Part shown: positions 29,860 to 39,671 of the stretch, piece after piece
Position numbering within the stretch: the first letter of the stretch is position 1
Layout: each line of letters starts with the position of its first letter
The notes under the pieces: model-generated
Seen by the model: the letters and a program-made list of their open reading frames with translations, nothing else
What the model was told of the DNA's origin: nothing
Database searches by the model: none
DNA from: Algoriphagus sp.
Lineage (GTDB): Bacteria > Bacteroidota > Bacteroidia > Cytophagales > Cyclobacteriaceae
Direction of reading: 5' to 3'
Assembly (NCBI GenBank): GCA_021298245.1
Contig: JAJTDZ010000002.1
Span: 122,540 to 186,539, forward strand
DNA length: 64,000 nucleotides
Translations under genes and position numbers: made by a program

Positions 29860-30657
29860 TTATCCCTTCATGGCAGAAAGCATTCCACCGTAAATCTTGC
29901 TTAGCGCACCTACGTTTTGATTCAGTTTTTCTAGCTCCTCTTTGAAAGCTTGAGATTGCTGCCCTGCCTCAGTGAAGCTTGACATCGCTGTAGACATTTT
30001 CGTATAAAACTCAGATCTTGCTTTCCTTTGCTCTGCAGTATCTTGAAGTTCTAATTCGTACACAGCATTTAATGCAGCAAGATTTTTGGTTACCAACTGA
30101 ATTTGTACCTGGTAAGCTTGAGCATCCTGAGAAGCGGATGACATTTCCATCAAGGCTGCGGCAGTCTGGGCATAAGATTCATTCATGCTTGCCAATGTTT
30201 TTGATGCTGCCTTTACCTGAGTCGCATATTCTGTAGTAGCCACTGCGGCATCCGCAAGATTTCCCATTCGTTCTGCAGAGGTAGCCAAATTAGCCATGCC
30301 TTTACCCAAACTTTCTATCAGTTCCGGTCCAATGTTTGCTTTAAATAACACCTCATCAAGTTGGGCTGCAACCCCGTCCGCTTGAGCAGGTCTGCTCGGT
30401 CTAGGCGTGGGAGTACCTTCTTCCTCCAATTCTGGATAAACTTTACTCCAATCTACTTCTTTAGGGGAAGGTTCAAATGCAGATAGGAAAAATATAACTG
30501 CTTCGGTAGATAGACCAATTCCAATCATCCAATTGGCACCCTGCCAATCTAGGATTTTAAACATAGCTCCTAAAATTACTACCGCTGCGCCAATGCCATA
30601 AATTTTAGGCATTATTACATCATAAAAGAAGTTTTTGGATTTTTTGTTACCGGCCAT
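29860..30657 (-). CDS. gldL: Gliding motility/T9SS protein GldL (PorL)
   Basis: MPKIYGIGAAVVILGAMFKILDWQGANWMIGIGLSTEAVIFFLSAFEP. Confidence 0.96.
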   Translation of the reverse strand: MAGNKKSKNFFYDVIMPKIYGIGAAVVILGAMFKILDWQGANWMIGIGLSTEAVIFFLSAFEPSPKEVDWSKVYPELEEEGTPTPRPSRPAQADGVAAQLDEVLFKANIGPELIESLGKGMANLATSAERMGNLADAAVATTEYATQVKAASKTLASMNESYAQTAAALMEMSSASQDAQAYQVQIQLVTKNLAALNAVYELELQDTAEQRKARSEFYTKMSTAMSSFTEAGQQSQAFKEELEKLNQNVGALSKIYGGMLSAMKG

Positions 30658-30698
30658 AATAGATATAAATGAAAGATTTAAATTTTTGAAAAGTTAAA

Positions 30699-31805
30699 TT
30701 ACCTGGTCATGCGTTTGTTTTGAACTGCATCCATAGTCGCTGATCTTCCAACAAAAGACATCACCGTGCGAAAACCAATGTAAGGTCTACTTTGATCTTG
30801 GTATTCGTAGGTTCTTGTAGAAGTCTCTAGATAAAAGGCTATATCTTTCCAACTTCCACCCCTGACTACTTTCTTTGGTTCTTTATCGTCAACATAGATT
30901 GGATTTAAATCCCAAGTACTCATTTGGGCTGTAGGATTGTATGCATCTAAAACCCATTCAGAAACATTTCCAGCCATATTAAATAAGCCAAAATTATTAG
31001 GTTCAAATACATCGACTGGAGCCGTGGTAGTGAATCCGTCATCAATATAATTTCCTCTTCCAGGTTTGAAATTTGCCATCAAACATCCTCTCTTGTTTTT
31101 GAGGTAAGGACCTCCCCAAGGATATTTAGCTATTTTTTTTCCTCCTTTGGCTGCATATTCCCATTCTGCCTCAGTAGGTAATCTAAACGCTGGATAATTA
31201 AAGCTAAGTTGACCTTTATTTTGAAGGTGAATAGTCCTCCAAAGGCAATACTGCTGCGCCTGATCGTAACTAACATTGACTACAGGGTAGGTATCGAAAG
31301 CAGGATGGTAAAAATAATACTCCACCAATGGATCTCCATAATGGCCAGAAATTCTATTAGTTTCGTATGTAAAATCGGTATTCCAACGTTTTTCATCAGG
31401 TTTTAAAAAAGTAGTATCAAAAGATATTTTGATTTCCTTTCCTAATTTATCAACATAAGTGTAGTCTTTCGTTTCAGCTACATCATTCAAAAATTGCCTG
31501 TATTTACTATTGGATACTTCATATTTATCCATGTAAAATTCAGATATAGTAATTTGTTTATTGAGTGAAGATTGGGAGTAGGTAATGTCTTCATCCGCCT
31601 GTCCCATCCAAAAAGTGCCCGCTTTTATAGGAACCATATCTATTGGAAGATGTTGACTCCATTTTTTTTTCGTAGGCACTCCAGTTACTTCACCTCTATT
31701 ATTTTCCCTCTCACTAGGTCCTCCCTTTTTATTGATGAGACCACAACCTTGCAGGATGAAAAACATCATACCTACCAGAATAAGTGAAAGAAGATTTGAC
31801 TTCAT
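30699..31805 (-). CDS. gldK: Gliding motility/T9SS lipoprotein GldK (PorK), FGE-sulfatase fold
   Basis: Lipobox LQGC; PIKAGTFWMGQADED, RLPTEAEWEYAAKGG, NMAGNVSEWVLD, VVRGGSWKD. Confidence 0.96.
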   Translation of the reverse strand: MKSNLLSLILVGMMFFILQGCGLINKKGGPSERENNRGEVTGVPTKKKWSQHLPIDMVPIKAGTFWMGQADEDITYSQSSLNKQITISEFYMDKYEVSNSKYRQFLNDVAETKDYTYVDKLGKEIKISFDTTFLKPDEKRWNTDFTYETNRISGHYGDPLVEYYFYHPAFDTYPVVNVSYDQAQQYCLWRTIHLQNKGQLSFNYPAFRLPTEAEWEYAAKGGKKIAKYPWGGPYLKNKRGCLMANFKPGRGNYIDDGFTTTAPVDVFEPNNFGLFNMAGNVSEWVLDAYNPTAQMSTWDLNPIYVDDKEPKKVVRGGSWKDIAFYLETSTRTYEYQDQSRPYIGFRTVMSFVGRSATMDAVQNKRMTR

Positions 31806-31984
31806 TTTTAAGCGCATAAAATTATTTTTTAATCTTATCAAATTCTTGGCCAAACTCTATTTTACTAAGAAAAAGATGGCGAAAGTTAGTGTAATTTGAA
31901 CCAATAAACCAAATTAATATGAAATAGAGCAAGAATTTCTTAGCGATGGAAAACCTAATAGATTCTAAATTTTTAATTAAAAGA

Positions 31985-32965
31985 TTAAAATCTAAATCTT
32001 GGCGTTCGCTGGATCACTCGATCTACTACTCGCTCTACCTCAGACCAAGTATACCTAAGCATCAATTCATGAGAAGTTGGAGATTTAGCTTCCAAACCAC
32101 CCACTACCAAATCAAAGGCATACCCTAGTCGTAAACTATTGTCATTCAATAAACTATATCCCAAGATTAAGGATACAGATTCCTCACCTCTATAGGCGAG
32201 GCCTGCATTAATTCTTTCTTGAAGTGTTGCTATAACGCTTACGTCGTAGGAAAAAGTATGAGTTCCAATGGATTTTACTAAAATAGATGGCTCAATCCTC
32301 AATTGCCCTATTGGCCTAAGCCGATATCCTAGCAAGAAATAATTATGCATGGTAAGTTGATTGCCATACGTACCATTCCCAAAGTCAAAGGAAGGTTGAT
32401 TGAGGTGACGGGCACTCAATCCTGCATAAATATCCCCTCTATCAATAAGAACTCCAGCACCAGCATCCACCCCTACCAGGTTTTCTCTTCCCGACTGAGG
32501 CAGATTAGGTTCAGGATTGATCACCACCAATTCTCCATAATCCAAACTCCTATTTACCGCGCCCACATAAGCCCCTATACTGAATAAACTTCTCTTGATT
32601 TTTTTATGATAACTCCCTAAAAAATTAATTTCTAAGGAATTATTTGCCCCGATTTGGTCATTAATTACCGTAAGTCCATACCCTACAGGAGAAGATTTAA
32701 CCCTTCCTTGGGCAGTAATTACTTGGGTAATTGGAGCTCCCCCAGCTCCCGAACTACTGGTGTAGGATTGCCATTGAGACCGATGAAGTGCAGAAAACCT
32801 ATACCCCTCTTCTTTCCCTACAAAAGCGGGATTGAAAAAACTGCCTGAAAACATGTATTGGGTAACTTGAGGGTCTTGCTGAGAAAATACAGGAACAGAG
32901 GCGAGAAGCAACGCTAATGAAGCAATTGCTCTAAAAAATGCATTCAGGGGTTTTACTGTGGTCAT
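31985..32965 (-). CDS. PorP/SprF family type IX secretion membrane protein
   Basis: QQDPQVTQYMFSGSFFNPAFVGKEEGYRFSALHRSQW; position upstream of gldK. Confidence 0.92.
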   Translation of the reverse strand: MTTVKPLNAFFRAIASLALLLASVPVFSQQDPQVTQYMFSGSFFNPAFVGKEEGYRFSALHRSQWQSYTSSSGAGGAPITQVITAQGRVKSSPVGYGLTVINDQIGANNSLEINFLGSYHKKIKRSLFSIGAYVGAVNRSLDYGELVVINPEPNLPQSGRENLVGVDAGAGVLIDRGDIYAGLSARHLNQPSFDFGNGTYGNQLTMHNYFLLGYRLRPIGQLRIEPSILVKSIGTHTFSYDVSVIATLQERINAGLAYRGEESVSLILGYSLLNDNSLRLGYAFDLVVGGLEAKSPTSHELMLRYTWSEVERVVDRVIQRTPRFRF

Positions 32966-33040
32966 TTGGCTTTGGTTTCCTAAGTTACTCCTTTGTCTAG
33001 GAATTTAAACTGATAAACCACAAAAAATGATTCTAAATAG

Positions 33041-33853
33041 TTACAAATTATTCGCTTTTTTGATGAATAATTCCAAAGCCCCAGTCATACTTGGAGCATT
33101 GGGCATGGGCGCTTCAATGTCCAAAATGAGTCCCATGTCGCGTACCGCTTGAGCCGTGGTGGGTCCAAAAGCTGCAATTCTGGTTTTACCTTGCACGAAA
33201 TCTGGGAAGTTTTGGCGCAGAGACTTTATGCCTGATGGACTAAAAAATGCCAAAATATCGTATTTCACATCGGCCAAATCAGATAAATCAGCCGCAACGG
33301 TGTGGTAAATAATGGCTTCGGTAAAGGAAATGCCATGCTTTTCCATAAAACTTGGGATATCATCCTTTCGGATATCCGAACATGGGAAAAGATATTTCTC
33401 AGTTTTATGCTTTTTAAAATAATCAAACAGGTCCTCAGCCGTCTTAAGGCCAACAAAAAGCTTTCTCTTTCGAATCACTATGTATTTCTGAAGGTAATGC
33501 GCTGTTTGATCCGAAATACAGAAATACTTCATCTCTGCAGGCATTTCTACCTTAAATTCCTTACAAATGGCAAAGAAATGATCTATGGCATTCCTGCTTG
33601 TAAAAATAATGGCGGTATGCTTTAAAATTTCGATTTTTTGCTTCCTAAATTCCTTGGGAGGAACAGGCTCCACCTTGATAAATTGCCTAAAGTCAATTTT
33701 CAATTTGTACTTCTCTGCAAGCAACAAATAGGGGGAATTGGCTTCAGTAGGTTTGGGTTGGGAAACTAAAATACTTTTTACGGGGGTAAAGCGATCTTTT
33801 GAAGCTGCACTCATGCCAGTAGTTCGATTAGCGTTCAACTCGTCACTGTCCAA
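33041..33853 (-). CDS. hemD: Uroporphyrinogen-III synthase
   Basis: VKSILVSQPKPTEANSPY..., AIIFTSRNAIDHFF, LAFFSPSGIKSL, RIAAFGPTTAQAVRDMG. Confidence 0.9.
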   Translation of the reverse strand: MDSDELNANRTTGMSAASKDRFTPVKSILVSQPKPTEANSPYLLLAEKYKLKIDFRQFIKVEPVPPKEFRKQKIEILKHTAIIFTSRNAIDHFFAICKEFKVEMPAEMKYFCISDQTAHYLQKYIVIRKRKLFVGLKTAEDLFDYFKKHKTEKYLFPCSDIRKDDIPSFMEKHGISFTEAIIYHTVAADLSDLADVKYDILAFFSPSGIKSLRQNFPDFVQGKTRIAAFGPTTAQAVRDMGLILDIEAPMPNAPSMTGALELFIKKANNL

Positions 33854-34974
33854 GCACCAAAATCCATTTTGAAAGGATCAAAAATGGTACAATTTCAGCG
33901 ATACAAAGGTAAGTAAATAAATGATATTTCTTAACATCCAATCGATTCATCATAAGTAGGAACAGTCCAAAAACACCCAACATATACACCCAGAAAAACC
34001 CCATGACGAGTAAGGTAAAGATGGATTTTAAGGCAGTGAAATCGTTTAAAACAAAAAATGAAGACAAAACAAGGAGAATTGCACAGCCAAAGGAGATCAG
34101 CCGGAGCAAATAAAAAAAATGAGCAAATTCTGCTTTTCCCAACTCAAATAGGTAGCTCATGACTTTGAGAATCATAAATTTTACCACCGTCAACAATAAA
34201 ATGACTACAGCTCCTAGCAGCCATGCTCCTAATAAGGAAGTAAAATAAGGTTCTATCTTTCCCTGAAACCATTCTGGATTAAAAATTAAAATGCCCGTAA
34301 TCAAGCATTGGGACAACATTAAGGAAACGATAAACAAAAAAAACAGGATATCTAATGAAAATACTTTTTGTAATCCCCCGCTCTCCGAAAAATCTTCTGC
34401 CTTAATTACGGCTAAGGGCCGTAGCAGAGCTCCAAGCAAATAAGGATACGCAATTCTATAAATTGCTATCAAGCTCAATACCACCACTAAAGAAATGACA
34501 AAAAAATCTTTTATGGGCTGAGTCAGCAATCTTTCTTGCCACAAGGCTAGGCTCCCTGTGCTCTTTTGAATTTCCGATTCAGGAGGTGAGGCAATCTTAG
34601 TAATACTTACCGCAGAATTTTCTTGATTTTTTTTCTCAGAAACCAGGGTGACAGTCAAGGTATCCTTTTCAAACTCTTTACGAAGAATTCCCGAAGGCAA
34701 ATAAAATAGGGAGTCCTGCAGAAAAAGTCCCCATAGTTTTCCATCGATAAATAAAGTAGAATTTTTTGGGACCTGGAAGTAAACAAATGATTCCGGAAAA
34801 GTTGCAATCGGAATTTTGACTTCCTTTTCTGTACTGGGTCCAAACCAAGAGTTTGAATTTTTGCTGATCCAAGAGCCCTCATAATTTTCCAGCACCTGAG
34901 AAAATCCCAGGTGTGAAATTCCCAAAAAAAGTAATACTAGAATTAGTCTACCCCTATTTCCCAGCTTTACATGC
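33843..34974 (-). CDS. DUF4271-type multi-TM protein
   Basis: N-terminal signal, about seven TM in the C-terminal half; overlaps the hemD start, as often seen in Bacteroidota. Exact start uncertain (ORF extends to 35042). Confidence 0.7.
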
Positions 34975-35219
34975 ATGAACTGCCAATTTAGAGCATGGGA
35001 AATCCAGCTTCTTCTAAGATTTGCTTGGATCTCACATACCATGATTTACAAAATTCATCATTCTAAAGCCTGCTTCCAAATGTATTTTCTATTCGGAACA
35101 ATTATCCTTTCCTACTGAGATGGAAAATTAATCCATAGGCGGCCTCAGAAAAAAGGATTATTGATTGTCTACATGTTTGTGAAACAGCAAGACGTATCTT
35201 TGTAGCTCATTACTTGTTC

Positions 35220-36371
35220 ATGGCAGGCATTTATATTCATATCCCCTTTTGCAAGCAAGCCTGTCATTATTGTAATTTCCATTTTTCCACAAACCATAAT
35301 AGCATGGAAGCCATGGTGGAAGCACAAGTACAAGAAATGCAACTTCGAGAGCAATACCTCCAAGGGCAACAAGTAGATACGGTATATTTTGGAGGCGGAA
35401 CACCCTCCTTGCTTCCAATAAGGTCTTTAGAAAAGCTTTTAGAAAAAATCAACTTGATCTTCCCAGGTAAAAAATCCGAAATTACCTTGGAGGCCAATCC
35501 AGATGACCTACATTCTTCTGACTTGGTTGCCTGGAAATCCTTGGGCATTGATAGACTAAGCCTAGGGGTGCAGAGTTTTCAAGACCAAATCTTAAAAAAA
35601 TACCATAGGGCACATAACTCCGAGCAAGCGAAAAAGGCTATAAAATTGGGTAGGGAAGCTGGCTTTGAAAAATTCTCCATTGACCTGATCTATGGCTATC
35701 CCCACCAGGACCATAGCTTATGGAAAGAGGATTTAAGCATCGCTTTAGAGCTAGATCCTGGGCACCTTTCCGCTTATGCCCTTACCATTGAGCCAAAAAC
35801 AGCCTTTGGTTCATGGACTAAAAAAGGAAAATTTCTACCTGCCTCTGAGGAATTTATAGCACAGCAATACGAGTACTTACTAGAGCGCTGCGACCAAGCA
35901 GGATACCTTTCCTATGAAATTTCAAACTTTAGCATTCCCACACAAATAGCCTTACATAACAGCAATTATTGGAAAGGGATACCCTACTTAGGCATAGGAC
36001 CTAGTGCCCATTCCTTCGACGGTAAATCCAGAGGACACAACCCTGCCTCAAATGCTCTCTACCTGCAAGCACTTCAAGCTAATAAAATACCTTTTGAAGA
36101 AGAGCCCCTTTCCTCGGAAGAGCGCATCAATGAGGCCATTATGATTGGACTTCGAACGATTTGGGGAGTAGATACTGAAGTTTTGGAAAAAAAATTTCAT
36201 GTAGATATCCTGCATGAAAAACAAGTGGAATTACAAAAATTAGCTGATTTAGATATGATTGAAATCAAGGGCAAGATCTTAACTTTGACCCGAAAGGGAA
36301 AGTTATTGGCAGACAGTATTGCTGCCGAACTTTTTCTAGATTCTTATGACGCCTCCACAACACAATCCTAG
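35220..36371 (+). CDS. hemW: Radical SAM heme chaperone HemW (coproporphyrinogen III oxidase-like)
   Basis: AGIYIHIPFCKQACHYCNFHFSTN; VDTVYFGGGTPSLL; DRLSLGVQSFQDQ. Confidence 0.95.
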   Translation: MAGIYIHIPFCKQACHYCNFHFSTNHNSMEAMVEAQVQEMQLREQYLQGQQVDTVYFGGGTPSLLPIRSLEKLLEKINLIFPGKKSEITLEANPDDLHSSDLVAWKSLGIDRLSLGVQSFQDQILKKYHRAHNSEQAKKAIKLGREAGFEKFSIDLIYGYPHQDHSLWKEDLSIALELDPGHLSAYALTIEPKTAFGSWTKKGKFLPASEEFIAQQYEYLLERCDQAGYLSYEISNFSIPTQIALHNSNYWKGIPYLGIGPSAHSFDGKSRGHNPASNALYLQALQANKIPFEEEPLSSEERINEAIMIGLRTIWGVDTEVLEKKFHVDILHEKQVELQKLADLDMIEIKGKILTLTRKGKLLADSIAAELFLDSYDASTTQS

Positions 36372-36657
36372 AAAAAAAGATGCTGCTCCATTAGAAGAGG
36401 CTTTGAAAGATTTATGGAAAGCTTACAGCCTAGAAGAAGCATACCAAGAAAAATTGTTGATTGCCTCCTGGCCGGAACTAATGGGCAAATCCATAGCAGA
36501 CCGAACAGGTACGATTTATATAAAAAACAAAAAACTGTTTGTCTTTATCACCTCAGGCCCCGTGAAAAAAGAATTGCAGCTAAGCAAATCAAAGGTATTG
36601 GCTCTCATAGAAACTAAACTTGGAAAGGGAATCGTAGAAGACCTGGCTTTTTTATAA
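36346..36657 (+). CDS. DUF721 / DciA-like protein
   Basis: Small protein with W-x-x-LMGKSIADRTGTIYIKNKKLFVFITSGPVKKELQLSKSKVLALIE, typical of DUF721. Confidence 0.8.
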   Translation: MTPPQHNPRKKDAAPLEEALKDLWKAYSLEEAYQEKLLIASWPELMGKSIADRTGTIYIKNKKLFVFITSGPVKKELQLSKSKVLALIETKLGKGIVEDLAFL

Positions 36658-36737
36658 AAATTTTGATAAGATTTAACACTTTTTCCAATCCTCACCCTAA
36701 TCAAATGTAGGTAAGGATTCAGGTACATTCCCTATTT

Positions 36738-38813
36738 TTGATGGGTAATCCCATGAACAAATTCAATCCTTTTTCCCTAGGTAAAATCAGCTTTTTGCTA
36801 GCCATTTTAGTTTGGCTTGCCTTGGTGACTGTGGACTTGATTCGAATTTTTGGGATGATCAATAACCTAGAATCAGGCATTTCAGAAGAAATTACCTGGA
36901 CTCTTGAGTTGCTTTTTTTTAGTATGCTATACCTTCTGTATAGGCATATTTATCGAAAAATGCGAGAATTGGATTTTTTGACTCTACTCTGGAGAGGGAC
37001 CTCTACGGGAATTTTCGCGGCAGGAGCAGGATTTTTGACCGATTTGTTATTTTTCTCACTGGGCGATAGTAAAATCAGTTCAGATCCCTTTTTAAAAAAT
37101 ATATTCTACCATCTCAATTTTGCTTTCACCAGTGCTTTCCTAATTTCCACTACCCTATTGTGGAGGCATTTGATCTTGTACCAGCGCAGCAAACAAGTGG
37201 TCAATCAATGGCAAGTATTTGAAGTGATGATGGGTATTGCCCTGTTTTTTGTCTTTTTCAATCAAAATAAGTTTGATTATAGCTTCTTTTTTGGATTGAT
37301 AGTGTTGGTGATTTTATCCTTACTCTTATCGAGTAACTTAAAATGGATTCCTTACCTAAATTTTAAAGAAAAATGGAAATCCTTACTTTTTCTGTTTCTC
37401 ATATTCCTGTGTGCCAGTTTCCTTTTCTATAGAATTCTTTCCTATGGCAATGAAGCAAGATTACAAATCAACTTGACAGACAATTTGTTTTTGATGGGCT
37501 TATTCGCCTTCGTTTTTCTCTATGCTCTGTTTAGCTTTTTAGTTACCCTTTTCAATCTCCCCACCTCCTCTGTTTTCGAACAAAAACTTACTGAGGCCAT
37601 CAATTTTCAAAAATTAAGTCAATCCATACAGCCCGAGGAAAACGAAGAAAAGGTACTTGATATCCTTTTAGATTCTTGCGTAGGCGCCTCATATTCGGAT
37701 GGAGCTTGGCTAGAAATAAAGTCTACTCTAGGTTCTCCTGTTTTGATGCCCCCTCAAGGTTTAGATTCCACTACCCAATCTGCCTTATCCAAAGAAATTT
37801 CTTCCATGAATCATGTGGCATCCTGGGAGCAAGACAGCGGAGCTGATCAAATTTCTCCCTTGCCTCTACGGCTAAGCCATGACACCTTTAAGACAGCTTT
37901 GTTGGTCCCACTCTTGATCAACAGGCGGATGATAGGTAAAATTATTTTAGTCAAAGAAGTAAAAGAAGGTTACAATAAAGAAATGCTGGGGATCATAGGC
38001 ACTTTTTCCAGACAAGCCTGCATTGCAGTAGAAAACCACCAACTTCTCAAACAATCTTTACAAAATGAACGGTACCAAGAGGAACTAAAAATCGCGCAAA
38101 GGGTACAAAAAGCCTTACTACCCGTTCGCTTGGATCACTCTTCAGCATTTACCTTATGTGCCTATTCCCACACTGCTGATGAGGTGGGAGGGGACTACTA
38201 CGACACCTACAAGGAGAATGAACATACCTACGTCTTAATTATTGGAGATGTGTCAGGAAAGGGAACTTCTGCAGCATTCCATATGGCCCAAATGAAAGGT
38301 GTATTCCAAAGCTTGATTCAACTTGAAATGCCGCCTGCAGCCTTTATGGAAAAAGCAAATGCTGCCTTGAGCAAATGCTTGGAAAAAAACCATTTTATTA
38401 CCGCATCGATTTTCAGAATTGATTGTGAAAAGAAAGAATTCACCCATGCTAGAGCAGGGCATATTCCCACGCTGATGTACAAGGCAAAAGAGAAAAAATC
38501 GGCCTTATTAGAAATCGATGGACTTGGATTGGGAATTTTAAGAAACCAGACTTACCAAAATCACGTTTATGAAAAAACCTATTCATTTGCTCCCGGAGAT
38601 ATCTTGGTCATGCTAACAGATGGAATTCTGGAAGGAAAAAACCAACATGGGGAACAATTTGGATATGAACGAATCAAAAATTTAGTGGAAATCCACCATC
38701 ATAAATCTCCAGAGGATATCCAACAACTGCTAATACTTGCACTTCATGACTTTGTGGGCGGTGACGGTATAATAGACGATGATTATTCCCTTCTGCTTGT
38801 CAAATTTAGTTAA
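36738..38813 (+). CDS. Membrane-anchored GAF-SpoIIE/PP2C serine phosphatase
   Basis: N-terminal multi-TM region, GAF-like middle, C-terminal VGGDYYDTYKENEHTYVLIIGDVSGKGTSAAFHMA and DDDYSLLLVKF. Confidence 0.92.
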   Translation: MMGNPMNKFNPFSLGKISFLLAILVWLALVTVDLIRIFGMINNLESGISEEITWTLELLFFSMLYLLYRHIYRKMRELDFLTLLWRGTSTGIFAAGAGFLTDLLFFSLGDSKISSDPFLKNIFYHLNFAFTSAFLISTTLLWRHLILYQRSKQVVNQWQVFEVMMGIALFFVFFNQNKFDYSFFFGLIVLVILSLLLSSNLKWIPYLNFKEKWKSLLFLFLIFLCASFLFYRILSYGNEARLQINLTDNLFLMGLFAFVFLYALFSFLVTLFNLPTSSVFEQKLTEAINFQKLSQSIQPEENEEKVLDILLDSCVGASYSDGAWLEIKSTLGSPVLMPPQGLDSTTQSALSKEISSMNHVASWEQDSGADQISPLPLRLSHDTFKTALLVPLLINRRMIGKIILVKEVKEGYNKEMLGIIGTFSRQACIAVENHQLLKQSLQNERYQEELKIAQRVQKALLPVRLDHSSAFTLCAYSHTADEVGGDYYDTYKENEHTYVLIIGDVSGKGTSAAFHMAQMKGVFQSLIQLEMPPAAFMEKANAALSKCLEKNHFITASIFRIDCEKKEFTHARAGHIPTLMYKAKEKKSALLEIDGLGLGILRNQTYQNHVYEKTYSFAPGDILVMLTDGILEGKNQHGEQFGYERIKNLVEIHHHKSPEDIQQLLILALHDFVGGDGIIDDDYSLLLVKFS

Positions 38814-38836
38814 TCACCACCCCTAAGAATATAGCC

Positions 38837-39181
38837 ATGCTTCAACTAGAGAAACAAAAAAAGGGCAAAAATGATCTCCTCAGATTGATTGGGGAAGTAG
38901 ATGCCAGCAACTCCCTGATTCTAGATCAAGCCATACAGGAACTTATTCAGGCAGGTATTTCAACGCTTTTGATCGATGGCAATAAATTAACTTACATTTC
39001 TTCTGCTGGCCTAGGAGTCTTTATGTCTTACCTAGAAGAATTTAAGGAAAAAGGAATACGAATGGTAATCTTTGGGTTAAATGAACAAGTAATAGAGGTA
39101 TTCAAGATTCTTGGTTTGGATAAATTGATCCCCCTAGTAAAAGATCAAGCTGAAGCAGAAGCACATTGCCATGAAGAATAA
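38837..39181 (+). CDS. STAS domain anti-sigma factor antagonist
   Basis: LLIDGNKLTYISSAGLGVFMSYLEEFKEKG. Confidence 0.93.
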   Translation: MLQLEKQKKGKNDLLRLIGEVDASNSLILDQAIQELIQAGISTLLIDGNKLTYISSAGLGVFMSYLEEFKEKGIRMVIFGLNEQVIEVFKILGLDKLIPLVKDQAEAEAHCHEE

Positions 39182-39584
39182 ACTGCATTTAAATTGCCAA
39201 ACTTCCGCTCTTTCAGAATTGAGGACATTTTTACATGTGACTTTATCTGAAGTTCAGCTCAATGACATCGAGCGTCATCAAGTCACTTTGGCAGTGGAAG
39301 AAGTTTGTGCCAACTTGATTATTCATTCCCACTCCTGCAATCCTAAAGAAAGAATTGAATTGGAAATTTTAAAAAACAGAAAAGGAGTAATTTTTGAGAT
39401 TACAGACCAAGGGGAGGCCTTCAACCTGTTGGACTACGATGCCCCAGAACTCAAGCAAGTCGTGGAAGAAAAAAGAAAGGGAGGTTTAGGAATCATTTTG
39501 GTAAAAAAAATTATGGATGAAATTGAATTTGAATCCAAAAACGGTAAAAATATTTGTAGATTAATTAAAAATTTTCCCGCTTAG
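39171..39584 (+). CDS. HATPase anti-sigma regulatory factor (RsbW/SpoIIAB-like)
   Basis: VTLAVEEVCANLIIHSH (N box), FEITDQGEAFN (G1), KGGLGIILVKKIMDEIEFE (G2). Confidence 0.92.
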   Translation: MKNKLHLNCQTSALSELRTFLHVTLSEVQLNDIERHQVTLAVEEVCANLIIHSHSCNPKERIELEILKNRKGVIFEITDQGEAFNLLDYDAPELKQVVEEKRKGGLGIILVKKIMDEIEFESKNGKNICRLIKNFPA

Positions 39585-39671
39585 GGAAGAATGACCTTCC
39601 TCTAGTACAGGCTAATTCTAAATTTCCCTTTTAACTTCGTATATTTGATTGATTTTACGGTTTTGCAATTC

